The notes: generated by a model from the sequence alone, not told the origin. A stretch of 48,353 nt of DNA from a virus (IMGVR_UViG_3300038629_000184:1-48353); one strand, 5' to 3'. Counted from the stretch's first letter, positions 23,271 through 30,955 are shown. A program made the numbers and translations.

Positions 23271-23443
23271 TGGACAAAGAACCCACCAACGAAACGATGC
23301 AGGACCTAACCGATCGACTCTATGCCATCACGGAGGAGGAGGACCTTTCCGAGAAGTCTCAAATGACCATCGCTGCTGCTGCCTTCACCTTGGGCGTGTT
23401 GTGGGGACAGAACTTCGCACTCAAAAAGGGGTGGAAGGAATGA
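23270..23443 (+). CDS. Small protein with hydrophobic C-terminal half, 57 aa
   Basis: 57 residues. The first 30 are acidic (MDKEPTNETMQDLTDRLY). The second half has one hydrophobic stretch (MTIAAAAFTLGVLWGQNFAL) before a Lys-rich end. It could span a membrane once or be a buried helix. Coupled on both sides: TAATG before and ATGA after. Not recognised. Confidence 0.65.
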   Translation: MDKEPTNETMQDLTDRLYAITEEEDLSEKSQMTIAAAAFTLGVLWGQNFALKKGWKE

Positions 23444-23793
23444 GCGATTTCAAGTTCAACGAAGACGAACCCATAACCGCCTATCCGGTACCGCTCTCGA
23501 AGGCAGCGCAGGACCTCCCGATGGGGGTAATCCTGGACGCTGCGAACCTGGCACACATGATGCATGTTGCCGGACTCTCCCACGCTGTGGCGACCCTGGC
23601 CGAACCCGACCATGAGTGCGATGCGGACGCATATAACGTAGCCGACGCCGCACCCGAGGATCACGAAGTAACCGAATGGGATGTGAAACTCCTGCTCGCT
23701 TACGAGGAGTCAATGGAGATGGTCTTCCATTCCATGCGTCGGTACATGGCCACGAAGGGCTACCCCGAACTAACCCTCATCCTCGACGACTAG
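23440..23793 (+). CDS. Early protein, 117 aa, sharing an EPDHEC motif with a neighbour
   Basis: 117 residues, acidic and helical. The start MSDFKFNEDEPITAYPVPLS is fixed by the ATGA overlap with the previous gene. Residues near 50 read ATLAEPDHECDAD; the 201-aa protein two genes downstream reads LYIIEPDHECFFD. No family is recognised. The shared short motif suggests related folds or a common partner. Confidence 0.7.
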   Translation: MSDFKFNEDEPITAYPVPLSKAAQDLPMGVILDAANLAHMMHVAGLSHAVATLAEPDHECDADAYNVADAAPEDHEVTEWDVKLLLAYEESMEMVFHSMRRYMATKGYPELTLILDD

Positions 23794-23826
23794 TCCCGCC
23801 ACTTACAACAAGGAAGGAGACGAGAT

Positions 23827-24096
23827 ATCTCTAACTTCTACCGATTCCAAAACCAGGTACTCCACGGAAAATGTACGGCTCGGGTTGTTCAACGGGTCTT
23901 CTACACAGCACCCTTACTCTCGGATATGGACCCCGAAGACTTCCTCGACAAAGCTGCACATTTCCGCAATATCAATAGAAAGGACCCTAGCACCTATACC
24001 CAAAAAGAGTTCCCTCAACAGGTTCCCGAGGATCAACTTCCCGACCAGAAATGTACCTATTGCCGCAAGGCATTCATAGACAAGGAACAACCATGA
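23827..24096 (+). CDS. 89-aa protein with apparent AUC start codon
   Basis: An open frame runs from the stop at 23791-23793 to a TGA at 24094-24096 and contains no ATG, GTG or TTG before 23926. AAGGAAGGAG (23810-23819) stands 7 bases before ATC at 23827, the normal spacing for a start. Read from there: (I/M)SNFYRFQNQVLHG..., ending QKCTYCRKAFIDKEQP with a CxxC. The TGA overlaps the next ATG (ATGA), as for most genes here. Without it the operon would have a 300-base hole. An internal ATG at 23926 has no ribosome site. AUC starts are rare but known; a recent ATG-to-ATC change or sequence error are alternatives. Confidence 0.65.
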   Translation: MSNFYRFQNQVLHGKCTARVVQRVFYTAPLLSDMDPEDFLDKAAHFRNINRKDPSTYTQKEFPQQVPEDQLPDQKCTYCRKAFIDKEQP

Positions 24097-24698
24097 TCGA
24101 ACCAGAGAAGCAATCCCTATTCGAGAGGCTTATGAAGAAAGAGGCCAACCTCTACGAGAAGAAGGGCCAACTCGACGAAGAGGCCCACGCAGACCGCACC
24201 CACGTTCCGCTGGCCGACCACCTGCTGAAAAAGATGATGGAGGAGTTCGACGTAAAAACCATCGAAGGGGTGGCCAAGGAACTCGGGATGTCGCAGCATG
24301 ATGTAGAGGAAGCCCTCAACATCCTGGCGCTCTCATCGGTCATCGAAGAAGTAGGCGGCAAACACGCCATGCTCTACATTATCGAGCCGGATCACGAGTG
24401 CTTCTTCGACACCGGCACGGTTCCCGATGGGCTGGAGACTCCCGATATGAACGGCGAGAAGGGCAAGTTCTCGTTCGAGGCGGTCGAACGCTCGGTACTC
24501 GGTGTACTCATGCTCATCCGGTTCACCCTGGTTGAGCGTGAAGGCGTCGAACTGCGCCCACGTCCCGAGTTCCCAGACGTGCCCCAGAACGTCTTCGACG
24601 GGAAACCCGGACAGACCAACACGGAGGTCACCTTCGAGAAGTGTGACAAGTGCGGCGAGTACACGGTTCTCTGCACCTGTGGAAAGGAAGCAGCATGA
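24093..24698 (+). CDS. Early protein with HTH-like segment and C-terminal zinc ribbon, 201 aa
   Basis: 201 residues; the start MIEPEKQSLFERLMKKE is fixed by ATGA overlap. Residues 55-75 (TIEGVAKELGMSQHDVEEAL) look like a winged-helix or HTH element. EPDHECFFD near 98-106 matches a motif in the 117-aa protein upstream. The C-terminus has CDKC then CTC, a compact zinc ribbon. The combination suggests a DNA-binding regulator, but no named family fits. The stop overlaps the next start. Confidence 0.7.
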   Translation: MIEPEKQSLFERLMKKEANLYEKKGQLDEEAHADRTHVPLADHLLKKMMEEFDVKTIEGVAKELGMSQHDVEEALNILALSSVIEEVGGKHAMLYIIEPDHECFFDTGTVPDGLETPDMNGEKGKFSFEAVERSVLGVLMLIRFTLVEREGVELRPRPEFPDVPQNVFDGKPGQTNTEVTFEKCDKCGEYTVLCTCGKEAA

Positions 24699-24973
24699 CC
24701 AGGCAGGTCGAGGCGTACAAAGACAAGACCGTTGACATCAAGTGGGGGGATGGGTCGGTGACCCGGGTCGAGAAACTCAGAGAACCCGAACCGCCGCCCG
24801 AACCGCCCGAACCGGGACCCGAATGGCCGGTGAACGTGCCCCTGACCTTCGCTCAGGCCAACACTCTCGAAGTCCTGTTGCGTGCGTACCCACACGTAAA
24901 AGCCGCCAAATCCAGACTGGAGGATGCCATCTGGCAGGCACAGAAACGATACGAAAGGAAATATCCAACGTGA
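24695..24973 (+). CDS. Two-part protein with Pro-rich hinge, 92 aa
   Basis: 92 residues: a small beta part (VDIKWGDGSVTRVEKL), a Pro/Glu hinge (EPEPPPEPPEPGPE), then a helical part (LTFAQANTLEVLLRAYPHVKA). The order and spacing resemble the 116-aa protein at 34943 (ITVWWRDGTWTNV, then LTKGQLEFLKAVI), so these may be paralogues. Coupled by ATGA before and GTGA after. Function unknown. Confidence 0.7.
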   Translation: MTRQVEAYKDKTVDIKWGDGSVTRVEKLREPEPPPEPPEPGPEWPVNVPLTFAQANTLEVLLRAYPHVKAAKSRLEDAIWQAQKRYERKYPT

Positions 24974-25332
24974 AGCTCACCGATACAGACTCGGTGCGGG
25001 ATATCAACGCTGCAATGCAGACGGCCAACGCATTCGCACACGTCTTTCGGACGACCATCGTGGCCTCCTTCTCTATCGACGACGATGAAGGCATCACCGA
25101 AGTGATGGAAAAGGTGGGATTGGAGTTTACGGTCGAGGACCACCCCTATGACGTGAACCAACTCGCCGACTTCCTCACCACCAACGTCGGGTTCGCCCTC
25201 AAGGCGATCGAGCACTTGAGGGACACCATGTTCGACGAGTGCGTGTCGATAGCGGGCCGTGGCCTCGATGACCTCAACCCCGAAGATTTCAAGACTGACG
25301 ACAAAGAGGAGGACCAAACCACCAACGGTTAG
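24970..25332 (+). CDS. Early protein, 120 aa, GTG start
   Basis: 120 residues starting at a GTG that overlaps the previous stop (GTGA). It is helical, with MQTANAFAHVFRTTIVASFS in the first third and an acidic tail (DFKTDDKEEDQTTNG). No known family. It ends the first early block: a short near-perfect inverted repeat (GGTTAGC/GCTAAACC, 25327-25348) and palindrome copy 5 follow. Confidence 0.7.
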   Translation: MKLTDTDSVRDINAAMQTANAFAHVFRTTIVASFSIDDDEGITEVMEKVGLEFTVEDHPYDVNQLADFLTTNVGFALKAIEHLRDTMFDECVSIAGRGLDDLNPEDFKTDDKEEDQTTNG

Positions 25333-25346
25333 CCGATTCAGCTAAA

Positions 25347-25363
25347 CCCCCCCATTTGGGGGA
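25347..25363. repeat. Early-region palindrome, variant copy 5
   Basis: CCCCCCCATTTGGGGGA, with ATTT instead of AATT in the centre, 12 bases before the ATG of the AAA ATPase gene. The G-run continues into GGGGGAGAGGAG, which is that gene's ribosome site. Confidence 0.7.
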
Positions 25364-25375
25364 GAGGAGCAACCA

Positions 25376-26839
25376 ATGCAGAAAGAGCCTACCCAGGCCA
25401 CAGTCAAGAAAGACCAGGAACGTCTCTACTCCGTACTCGACGAGTTGGCGGGAGACCGTTTCACCGAAGACGACATCAAGCGGGAGGGGACACAGATCAT
25501 CCTCCCGACAGACATGGACCCCAAGACCGCAGTTGCAACGCTGCTCAACCACATCGAACAACACGATACGGTCACCGAGTTCTCTCGGTCCTTCCGCTAT
25601 CGCCCGTGGGATGTGGCCGCAGCGTTCGAGCGAGCCATCCGCAGGCTGACCGGCACCACCGGCATCCAACGGGCGACCTACTCGTTCTTCGGGAAGCAGA
25701 ACCCGCAGCGCATCTCGGTGCCCATCTCCATCAACGAGTCGATGGACGTGCCGTGGGGAATGATCGAGATCGCCCTGTTCGGCGGAACGGCCAACCTGAC
25801 GACGGAGACTCACCCCGACCTGGGGCTGTTGGGTGCCATCATCATCGAGTGCCCCCGAGAGCATCGTGCCAGGGTCGAGGCCCTGTTCATGCTGATTCAG
25901 AACGAACTCGACGACCGGTCCATCTACAAGGGCAAGGCCTTCGATGGTCAAGTCCAGCCGGGCTTCATCGACCTGAACACGGTGGATCCGACGAAGGTGG
26001 TGTACTCCGCAGAAGTCATCGAGCAGGCCCAGGCGAACATCTGGTCGCTGCTCGAACACGATGACATCATGCGGGAGTTGGGTATCCCGTTGAAGCGGGC
26101 GATCCTGCTTCACGGTGACTATGGCACCGGCAAGACCTTGATGGCGTTCATCACGGCACAGAAGGCCATCGCCAACGGGTGGACCTTCATCTACTGCCGA
26201 CCGGGCAAGGACAACTTCGACGACGTGATGATGACGGCGCAGTTGTACCCCAGGTGTGTCGTGTTCGTCGAGGATGTGGACAACCTGGTTGATGCCGATG
26301 GAACGGGAAGGAACCGAGTGACGGTCCTGCTCGACCTGTTCGACGGCATCACCGCCAAGGGCACCGAGTTGATGATCGTATTGACCACCAACCACCCGGA
26401 GAAAATCCACAAGGGCATGGTCCGTCCGGGACGGCTCGATGCAGTCATCCACATCGGCGCACTCGACACCGTAGGCATCGGCGTGATGATCGAAGCTGTG
26501 GTGCCTGCCAACATGCTCGGGGACATCGACGTGGAACCCATCGGGGTGGCGATGGAGGGCTTCATGCCCGCCTTCGTCAAGGAAGGCATCGACCGGGCCA
26601 TGCGGTACGCCATCGCACGGACGGGAGGAATCCCCGAGGTCCTCACCACCGAGGACTTCGTGCGAGCCGGTGAGGGTCTGCGTCCGCAGCTAGCGATGAT
26701 GGAGGAAGCCTCTGAGGGCGTGACCCCGGACAGCATCGACGCCGTGATCGTTCGACGCTTCGAGCAGGTGCTCGATCGTGTCGTGCTCCCCCATGCCGAA
26801 AACACGGACTACAAACTGGAGGTCATCTCCGAGAACTAA
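25376..26839 (+). CDS. Classical AAA ATPase, 487 aa
   Basis: 487 residues. The C-terminal half is an AAA domain: Walker A GDYGTGKT at 247-254, Walker B VVFVED at 295-300, and a second region of homology at 337-355 with TTNHPEKIHKGMVRPGRLD, which supplies the arginine fingers of hexameric AAA proteins. This subtype (Cdc48/FtsH-like) remodels or unfolds proteins. No protease domain is attached and none is encoded nearby. The N-terminal 220 residues are probably the substrate adaptor. A phage role in freeing host replication or transcription factors is possible but not shown. Confidence 0.85.
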   Translation: MQKEPTQATVKKDQERLYSVLDELAGDRFTEDDIKREGTQIILPTDMDPKTAVATLLNHIEQHDTVTEFSRSFRYRPWDVAAAFERAIRRLTGTTGIQRATYSFFGKQNPQRISVPISINESMDVPWGMIEIALFGGTANLTTETHPDLGLLGAIIIECPREHRARVEALFMLIQNELDDRSIYKGKAFDGQVQPGFIDLNTVDPTKVVYSAEVIEQAQANIWSLLEHDDIMRELGIPLKRAILLHGDYGTGKTLMAFITAQKAIANGWTFIYCRPGKDNFDDVMMTAQLYPRCVVFVEDVDNLVDADGTGRNRVTVLLDLFDGITAKGTELMIVLTTNHPEKIHKGMVRPGRLDAVIHIGALDTVGIGVMIEAVVPANMLGDIDVEPIGVAMEGFMPAFVKEGIDRAMRYAIARTGGIPEVLTTEDFVRAGEGLRPQLAMMEEASEGVTPDSIDAVIVRRFEQVLDRVVLPHAENTDYKLEVISEN

Positions 26840-26860
26840 CCCGTTGTAGATCGAGTCGAA

Positions 26861-26894
26861 GGGGCCGGGGGTAATGAGATAAACCCCCGGCCCC
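26861..26894 (+). terminator. GC-rich hairpin after the AAA gene
   Basis: GGGGCCGGGGGT (26861-26872) pairs with ACCCCCGGCCCC (26883-26894): a 12-bp perfect stem with a 10-base loop, 22 bases after the stop. It is followed by CCTCTAG, not a T-run. Likely a termination, pausing or RNA-stabilising element. Confidence 0.6.
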
Positions 26895-26919
26895 CTCTAG
26901 CCACAAGGAGTGTATCACC

Positions 26920-27453
26920 ATGGAAGTCAACTGGACACCGCTTGATGATGCGGTCGAGAACGAGGAACGAGCGACCAAAACGGTTGCCGCCGAAGCCCAC
27001 GACATCATGAAGCAGATGGGGGGAACCCTACGGGAGCGAGCCATCAAAGTTCACGCCCACCTGATCGACACCGTTCGCATCAGAAGGGAACTCAACACCA
27101 TCGAGGAATGGTATCGGACCGCCGAATGGGTGGCCGAGAACAACAGTGGGCTCGTGGCCTGGAAGGTCGACAGCACCTTCACCGATCACAAGATGGCGAT
27201 GCGTCAACTCACCTGGTCACAGTTCAAGACCACCCAACCCATCATCCGTAAGCAGGGCACAGGAAGAGCCCGGAACTGGATCGAGCAAATCAGGACCGCC
27301 CTCACCAACCTAGAGAATGGTGACACGATGACCGGGACTGCCGTTGTGATGAACAGCGGGTCTCGTCGGAACACCATCAAGAAGATCAAAGCCCTGCTCG
27401 ACAAGGGGCTCATCCCGGTGTCGGCTGCGGTGGAGTTGGCGGAAACCCTGTAG
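26920..27453 (+). CDS. Early protein, 177 aa, unknown
   Basis: 177 residues, mostly helical, with a basic C-terminal half (NSGSRRNTIKKIKALLDKGL). AAGGAG precedes the ATG. It has its own hairpins on both sides, so it may be a separately controlled gene. No motif was recognised; the charge pattern would allow nucleic-acid binding. Confidence 0.7.
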   Translation: MEVNWTPLDDAVENEERATKTVAAEAHDIMKQMGGTLRERAIKVHAHLIDTVRIRRELNTIEEWYRTAEWVAENNSGLVAWKVDSTFTDHKMAMRQLTWSQFKTTQPIIRKQGTGRARNWIEQIRTALTNLENGDTMTGTAVVMNSGSRRNTIKKIKALLDKGLIPVSAAVELAETL

Positions 27454-27462
27454 CCCAAAGCT

Positions 27463-27492
27463 GTCGGGGGGTGCGGTAGGGCACCCACCGAC
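27463..27492 (+). terminator. Hairpin between two early genes
   Basis: GTCGGGGGGTGC (27463-27474) pairs with GCACCCACCGAC (27481-27492), 12 positions with one mismatch and the loop GGTAGG. It lies between the 177-aa and 223-aa genes. No U-tract. Confidence 0.55.
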
Positions 27493-27511
27493 CCACTTGA
27501 GAGGAATACTC

Positions 27512-28183
27512 ATGGCGAAAAAAGGAATGGTTCACACCGACAAGGGTTCGGGCAGCTTGCCGAACCGTGGTTACGTCAGTCAACAGGTCCGCAAGTCGCT
27601 GATTGCGATGCCCGGCATCCAGGTCACATCGGTTCAGTTCTGGAACGGGCTACCGATAGAGGTACGAGAAACCATCGCCGACGCCTACGGAGGCGGGGAC
27701 AAAGGGCGACGTGCGGTTCACAAGTGTCTGATGAACCTGAAACAACTCCACGGTAACCCGAGGAGGGTTGGGGGACACGGTGACGTAAACACGATGTGGG
27801 TCTACACCGGACCGAAGAAGGATCAGGTGATCTTCACCACCGAGACCCCGCTGGCCCCGCCCAAAGAGGTCATGCCCACGAAGCCCACGCTCGACGAGGC
27901 TGACAGGACGTTCGGCTACGCTGACCGGATGCTTCGTGAAAGGGAGGAGGACGAACGACGGAAGCCAGAATCGAAGAGGTTCAGGGACTACGACATCCCG
28001 GCAACGCCCATCGACGAGACGTTCCCGGACCCGATCGACCGAGACACCGGGCTGATGGAGCACGAACCCCAGGTAGGCGACGAACAGACGTTCGTCATCG
28101 TTGGCAAACTCTCCGATGGCTCGTTCCTGTGGAGGAAAGAGGACGACGGAACCCTCGGGTTCATCGAGTTCAACCCCCTCTAA
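27512..28183 (+). CDS. Early protein, 223 aa, unknown
   Basis: 223 residues; the start at MAKKGMVHTDKGSGSLPNRG has GAGAGGAA before it. The first 100 residues look like a small globular domain with basic patches (GGDKGRRAVHKCLMNLKQLH). The rest is linker-like and charged and ends in a beta segment (FVIVGKLSDGSFLWRKEDDG). Not recognised. It closes the second early block before the promoter-like element at 28.2 kb. Confidence 0.7.
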   Translation: MAKKGMVHTDKGSGSLPNRGYVSQQVRKSLIAMPGIQVTSVQFWNGLPIEVRETIADAYGGGDKGRRAVHKCLMNLKQLHGNPRRVGGHGDVNTMWVYTGPKKDQVIFTTETPLAPPKEVMPTKPTLDEADRTFGYADRMLREREEDERRKPESKRFRDYDIPATPIDETFPDPIDRDTGLMEHEPQVGDEQTFVIVGKLSDGSFLWRKEDDGTLGFIEFNPL

Positions 28184-28200
28184 GAGAAGGCGAAAAAAAA

Positions 28201-28231
28201 GACTATATCATAGTCTGATTTATGCTAGAAT
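28201..28231 (+). promoter_or_regulatory. Probable extended -10 promoter with overlapping inverted repeat
   Basis: TGCTAGAAT at 28223-28231 is a good extended -10 (TGn then TAGAAT). There is no clear -35. Its place is taken by a perfect inverted repeat, GACTAT-ATC-ATAGTC (28201-28215), directly after eight A residues. A protein on that repeat could block or help polymerase. Transcription would start about 12 bases before palindrome copy 6 and drive the SSB-like, RecT-like and following genes. Alternatively the A-run and repeat form the terminator of the previous gene. Confidence 0.5.
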
Positions 28232-28249
28232 AAAGGTAAGCCAAGCAAT

Positions 28250-28264
28250 CCCCCCAATTGGGGG
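28250..28264. repeat. Early-region palindrome, copy 6, overlapping a ribosome site
   Basis: CCCCCCAATTGGGGG followed by AGAAGGAGAGAA and ATG (28277). It is in the 5' leader of the SSB-like gene, about 20 bases downstream of the extended -10. Confidence 0.75.
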
Positions 28265-28276
28265 AGAAGGAGAGAA

Positions 28277-28780
28277 ATGCCAGACGATATTGATGCCATG
28301 TTGGCCGCAAAGAAGGCTGCTAGTGAGGAGGTACGAGACTCAGATCAATGGGACCCTGTTGCCGGGGAGAAGATCGTCGGTATACTCATCAAGGCGGAGA
28401 TCGTAAAGACCAGACGGGGACCCTCCCTGTTGCTGGTCGTGCGGAGCACCATGGATGAGACGACCGGTGGCATAGAACCCAACAAATCGGCAGCCATTTG
28501 GGGTTCACGGAAGGTTCTTCAAGGGGAGTTCTTCCGAGAAGCACCCGCACTCGGGTCGCTCGTTGCCATTCAGTTCGAGGGCAAGGTCAAAGCACAACAG
28601 GGCGGCAACGACTACTTCGGATACACAGTCATTGTTGTTGACCCAGACGACGACCCATCCCTTAGAAACCGGGAACTATGGGAGGATATCGAGGCGCAAC
28701 TCGACCGCTCCAGTGCCGGAGGACAGCGACGGACAACCAAGGACGCCAAGAACGAAGATGGAAGCATCAACTACTTCTGA
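28277..28780 (+). CDS. SSB-like protein (OB fold, probable), 167 aa
   Basis: 167 residues. A central beta-rich domain (about 30-120: EKIVGILIKAEIV, then LLLVVRST, SLVAIQFEGKV and YFGYTVIVVD) is followed by a flexible, charged tail that ends DGSINYF. This layout, an OB-like barrel plus an acidic tail with an aromatic tip, is that of phage single-stranded DNA-binding proteins, which protect template strands and recruit partners by the tail. Neighbouring RecT-like, primase, helicase and RusA genes support it. No diagnostic motif, so moderate certainty. The TGA overlaps the next ATG. Confidence 0.55.
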   Translation: MPDDIDAMLAAKKAASEEVRDSDQWDPVAGEKIVGILIKAEIVKTRRGPSLLLVVRSTMDETTGGIEPNKSAAIWGSRKVLQGEFFREAPALGSLVAIQFEGKVKAQQGGNDYFGYTVIVVDPDDDPSLRNRELWEDIEAQLDRSSAGGQRRTTKDAKNEDGSINYF

Positions 28781-29031
28781 TGGCTAAATGTCAGAGATGT
28801 GGAGGTACCGGGCTGGTGGTCTACCAGTTCGGGCCTCCAGGTACGGACCGTCACGCCAAGTACATCGACATCGAATGGGGACCCAAGAAGGAGAGAGAAT
28901 GCAAGGTCTGTATTGGGACAGGCACCGCCAAACAACCGAGACGAGAACGACTAGAGCGGGGCTTGATAGTCCTGCACGCAAGCGACGACCAAACCACGAG
29001 AGCATTGGAGGCTCTACCCCATGGCAAATGA
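28780..29031 (+). CDS. DnaJ-type zinc-finger protein, 83 aa
   Basis: 83 residues. It has the repeat CxxCxGTG of DnaJ zinc fingers twice: CQRCGGTGLV at the start and CKVCIGTGTA near 43. There is no J domain, so this is only the zinc module. Coupled to the SSB-like gene by TGATG and overlapping the next gene by 11 bases. Likely binds a partner protein or nucleic acid. Confidence 0.7.
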   Translation: MAKCQRCGGTGLVVYQFGPPGTDRHAKYIDIEWGPKKERECKVCIGTGTAKQPRRERLERGLIVLHASDDQTTRALEALPHGK

Positions 29032-29521
29032 ACAAGCGATGAACGACAAACGGTTGGAACAGGAAGCACTCGACCTCATCGAGATGGCACACAAGTTGCT
29101 ACCCGAAGGTGAGGGACTCGACCTGACGGATCGGGAGTACATAATCGAGGACATCATCCGTCTCGGTCGCACCCTCAGTGGGATGCGAAGCGCTATCGAC
29201 AAGATCAACGCAGCCCTGGCGGGGGCATGGTGGGATGAATACGGAGACGTAGCCCTCACCCTTGACGAGAAGCACTACTGGTTGGCACCACCGAGGAAGG
29301 TGAAAATCCAGCCCGGTATGGAGGATGCATTCTTCGACTGGCTCAAAGATCAGGACAACGAGATCGTCGCTGCCGTCGTGCCCGCCCACTCCCTGCGAGT
29401 TACCCGCATACCGCCGGTGATGAAGGATACCTGTCTCGACATCGGAAAGGAAGAACCGACAGCCGCAAACGTCCGTATCCAAAACAAGCCCGCCCTACTC
29501 AAGAGAAAGAAGAAGAAATGA
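29021..29521 (+). CDS. Early protein with Lys-rich end, 166 aa
   Basis: 166 residues: a helical N-terminal 70 residues, a middle with WWDEYGDVALTLDEKHYWL, and an end reading LLKRKKKK. The overall look (helical start, beta middle, basic tail) resembles Gp157 or host-nuclease inhibitor type proteins that often sit beside recombination genes, but the match is weak. Overlaps both neighbours. Confidence 0.7.
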   Translation: MANEQAMNDKRLEQEALDLIEMAHKLLPEGEGLDLTDREYIIEDIIRLGRTLSGMRSAIDKINAALAGAWWDEYGDVALTLDEKHYWLAPPRKVKIQPGMEDAFFDWLKDQDNEIVAAVVPAHSLRVTRIPPVMKDTCLDIGKEEPTAANVRIQNKPALLKRKKKK

Positions 29522-29820
29522 CAGAGCTACTCAATGATCCATTTGTTGTCAATGAGTTCAAGGCGTTCGTACCCGAGAGCCTCACACGGAAGTCAAAGTA
29601 CGTCACAAGACTTGAGGTGGTGAAAGCTCGCAACCAGGCCGATCCCGATGAATGGGGGGTTATTGCCAAGTTCGGTACGAAATCGACGGCTGGGAGCACG
29701 GCCTCATCCCTTCGAGGTAGATACAAGAACTTCGAGTTCACCGTTACCGACGAACAAGACGAGAACGGAATCGACGTGTTCAAGGTGTGGGCAAGGAATC
29801 GTTTGGGGCAGAAGAGATGA
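29518..29820 (+). CDS. Small basic protein, 100 aa
   Basis: 100 residues with helical and beta parts, and basic (SLTRKSKYVTRLEVVKARNQ, then FKVWARNRLGQKR). It sits between the Gp157-like-position gene and the RecT-like gene, overlapping both by ATGA. Possibly a DNA-binding accessory of the recombination genes. No family recognised. Confidence 0.7.
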   Translation: MTELLNDPFVVNEFKAFVPESLTRKSKYVTRLEVVKARNQADPDEWGVIAKFGTKSTAGSTASSLRGRYKNFEFTVTDEQDENGIDVFKVWARNRLGQKR

Positions 29821-30524
29821 GTGGCCTCGCTCTCAAGGACCAGGAACTCACCGTCACCACGCTCGCAGCCCTGATCGGCACACCCATGTTCCCCGACCGG
29901 TACGAAGACGTGCCGGATGCGCTTGCGACCCTGTTCGTGGGGAGAGAGATGGGCCTACCGCCGATGACGGCGCTCAACCACCTGTATGTGGTGAACGGCC
30001 AGGTAGGGATGGAGGGCAAGACCATGCTCGCCCTGATCTACCGAGCCGGACACAAGGTACACATCACCCTCTCTGCGGAGAAGGCAACGGTGGTGGCATA
30101 CCGGTGGGACGGTAGGACATTCCCCCACGACGTAGACAAGGGTGCCTACTACGAGGCTGGTGTGTTCGAGTTCACCTGGGAGGACGCCATTCGGGCTGGC
30201 CTCTCGGAGAAGGACAACTACCAGAACTACCCGACCGATATGTTGGGGTGGAAGGCAGTCGGGCGAGCAGCCCGGTTCACCTACCCCGACATCATCATCG
30301 GTGGGTACAACCCGGAGGACGTGGGCTATGACTCCATCCATGAGGAGTTTCCCGAATCGGTGGACATCGAGACCGTGGCTGAGATGGAAACCGATCTCGA
30401 TGAGATCGAAACGGCGGTCGATACCCTCATCGAAGAACGAGAAGGTGTTCGGCAGGCCACCGATGATCTTGTCGAAATCTTGGATGCGACGGAGGTTGGG
30501 GAAGATGCTGCCCCTCCCGAGTAG
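29817..30524 (+). CDS. RecT-like single-strand annealing protein, 235 aa
   Basis: 235 residues; the start MSGLALKDQELTVTTLAALI is fixed by ATGA. The segment ATLFVGREMGLPPMTALNHL, then YVVNGQVGMEGKTMLALIY and RAGHKVHI, matches a pattern common to RecT/Bet-type annealing proteins of actinobacterial phages (a G.E.GL.P..AL....V.NG signature). Such proteins pair complementary single strands in recombination-driven replication and repair. The C-terminal 70 residues are acidic. No partner exonuclease was recognised. Confidence 0.65.
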   Translation: MSGLALKDQELTVTTLAALIGTPMFPDRYEDVPDALATLFVGREMGLPPMTALNHLYVVNGQVGMEGKTMLALIYRAGHKVHITLSAEKATVVAYRWDGRTFPHDVDKGAYYEAGVFEFTWEDAIRAGLSEKDNYQNYPTDMLGWKAVGRAARFTYPDIIIGGYNPEDVGYDSIHEEFPESVDIETVAEMETDLDEIETAVDTLIEEREGVRQATDDLVEILDATEVGEDAAPPE

Positions 30525-30714
30525 GCGACGAGGAGGCAAATGCCGCTCGGCGAACCACTACGGGTGGGAGTCCAAAGCGCAGGACGCCGCCAGTAGGTAC
30601 GAAAGGAGGTACGGATACCAGATGCGGGTCTATCTCTGCGACGAATGCGGGGAGTGGCACATCAAGAAAAGGTTGCACTTCGGGCTACCCGTGGTGCTCA
30701 TCGAATACCTGTAA
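30505..30714 (+). CDS. Zinc-ribbon protein, 69 aa
   Basis: 69 residues, starting inside the RecT-like gene (20-base overlap) behind GGAGGTTGGGG. The first half is basic (PLPSRRRGGKCRSANHYGW). The second half reads YLCDECGEWHIKKRL, the usual end of a small phage zinc-ribbon family in which a CDxCGxWH hook closes on an earlier Cys/His pair (here C13 and H18). Probably nucleic-acid binding. Confidence 0.7.
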   Translation: MLPLPSRRRGGKCRSANHYGWESKAQDAASRYERRYGYQMRVYLCDECGEWHIKKRLHFGLPVVLIEYL

Positions 30715-30766
30715 TCCAGGACAGGTGTAAAATACAATGTTCTACGAGAAAAATTGGAGACAGATA

Positions 30767-30955
30767 ATGGACGTTCCGTTTCAGGAAAACCCCTCCGAGG
30801 ACGAAAATCCTCAGCGAACACGCAAGCCCTACAGCTACCCGACCTTGGTGAAGTACGTCGAGCGAGAGACCGAGGCCCTCGATCTCAAGATGACGGACAC
30901 CATCGAGGCCTTCGTCGGTGCGATGAAGGATGCGTGGTTCGACCAGCAGAAGTAG
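30767..30955 (+). CDS. Small acidic helical protein, 62 aa
   Basis: 62 residues from ATG 30767, chosen because GGAGACAGATA gives it a ribosome site. An in-frame ATG at 30737 lies in an AT-rich patch (GTGTAAAATACAATG) that could hold a promoter. It contains Pro/Glu-rich and helical parts (TLVKYVERETEALDLKMTDT). Not recognised. Confidence 0.6.
   Translation: MDVPFQENPSEDENPQRTRKPYSYPTLVKYVERETEALDLKMTDTIEAFVGAMKDAWFDQQK

Noticed and set aside
23885-24079. 64-codon frame with ATG on the plus strand
   Set aside because: No ribosome site, Ser/Pro-rich shadow composition; the overlapping AUC-start frame has the ribosome site and the ATGA junction.
25289-26452. 387-codon open frame on the minus strand
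   Set aside because: Antisense to the AAA ATPase; a shadow of its codon pattern with no ribosome site.
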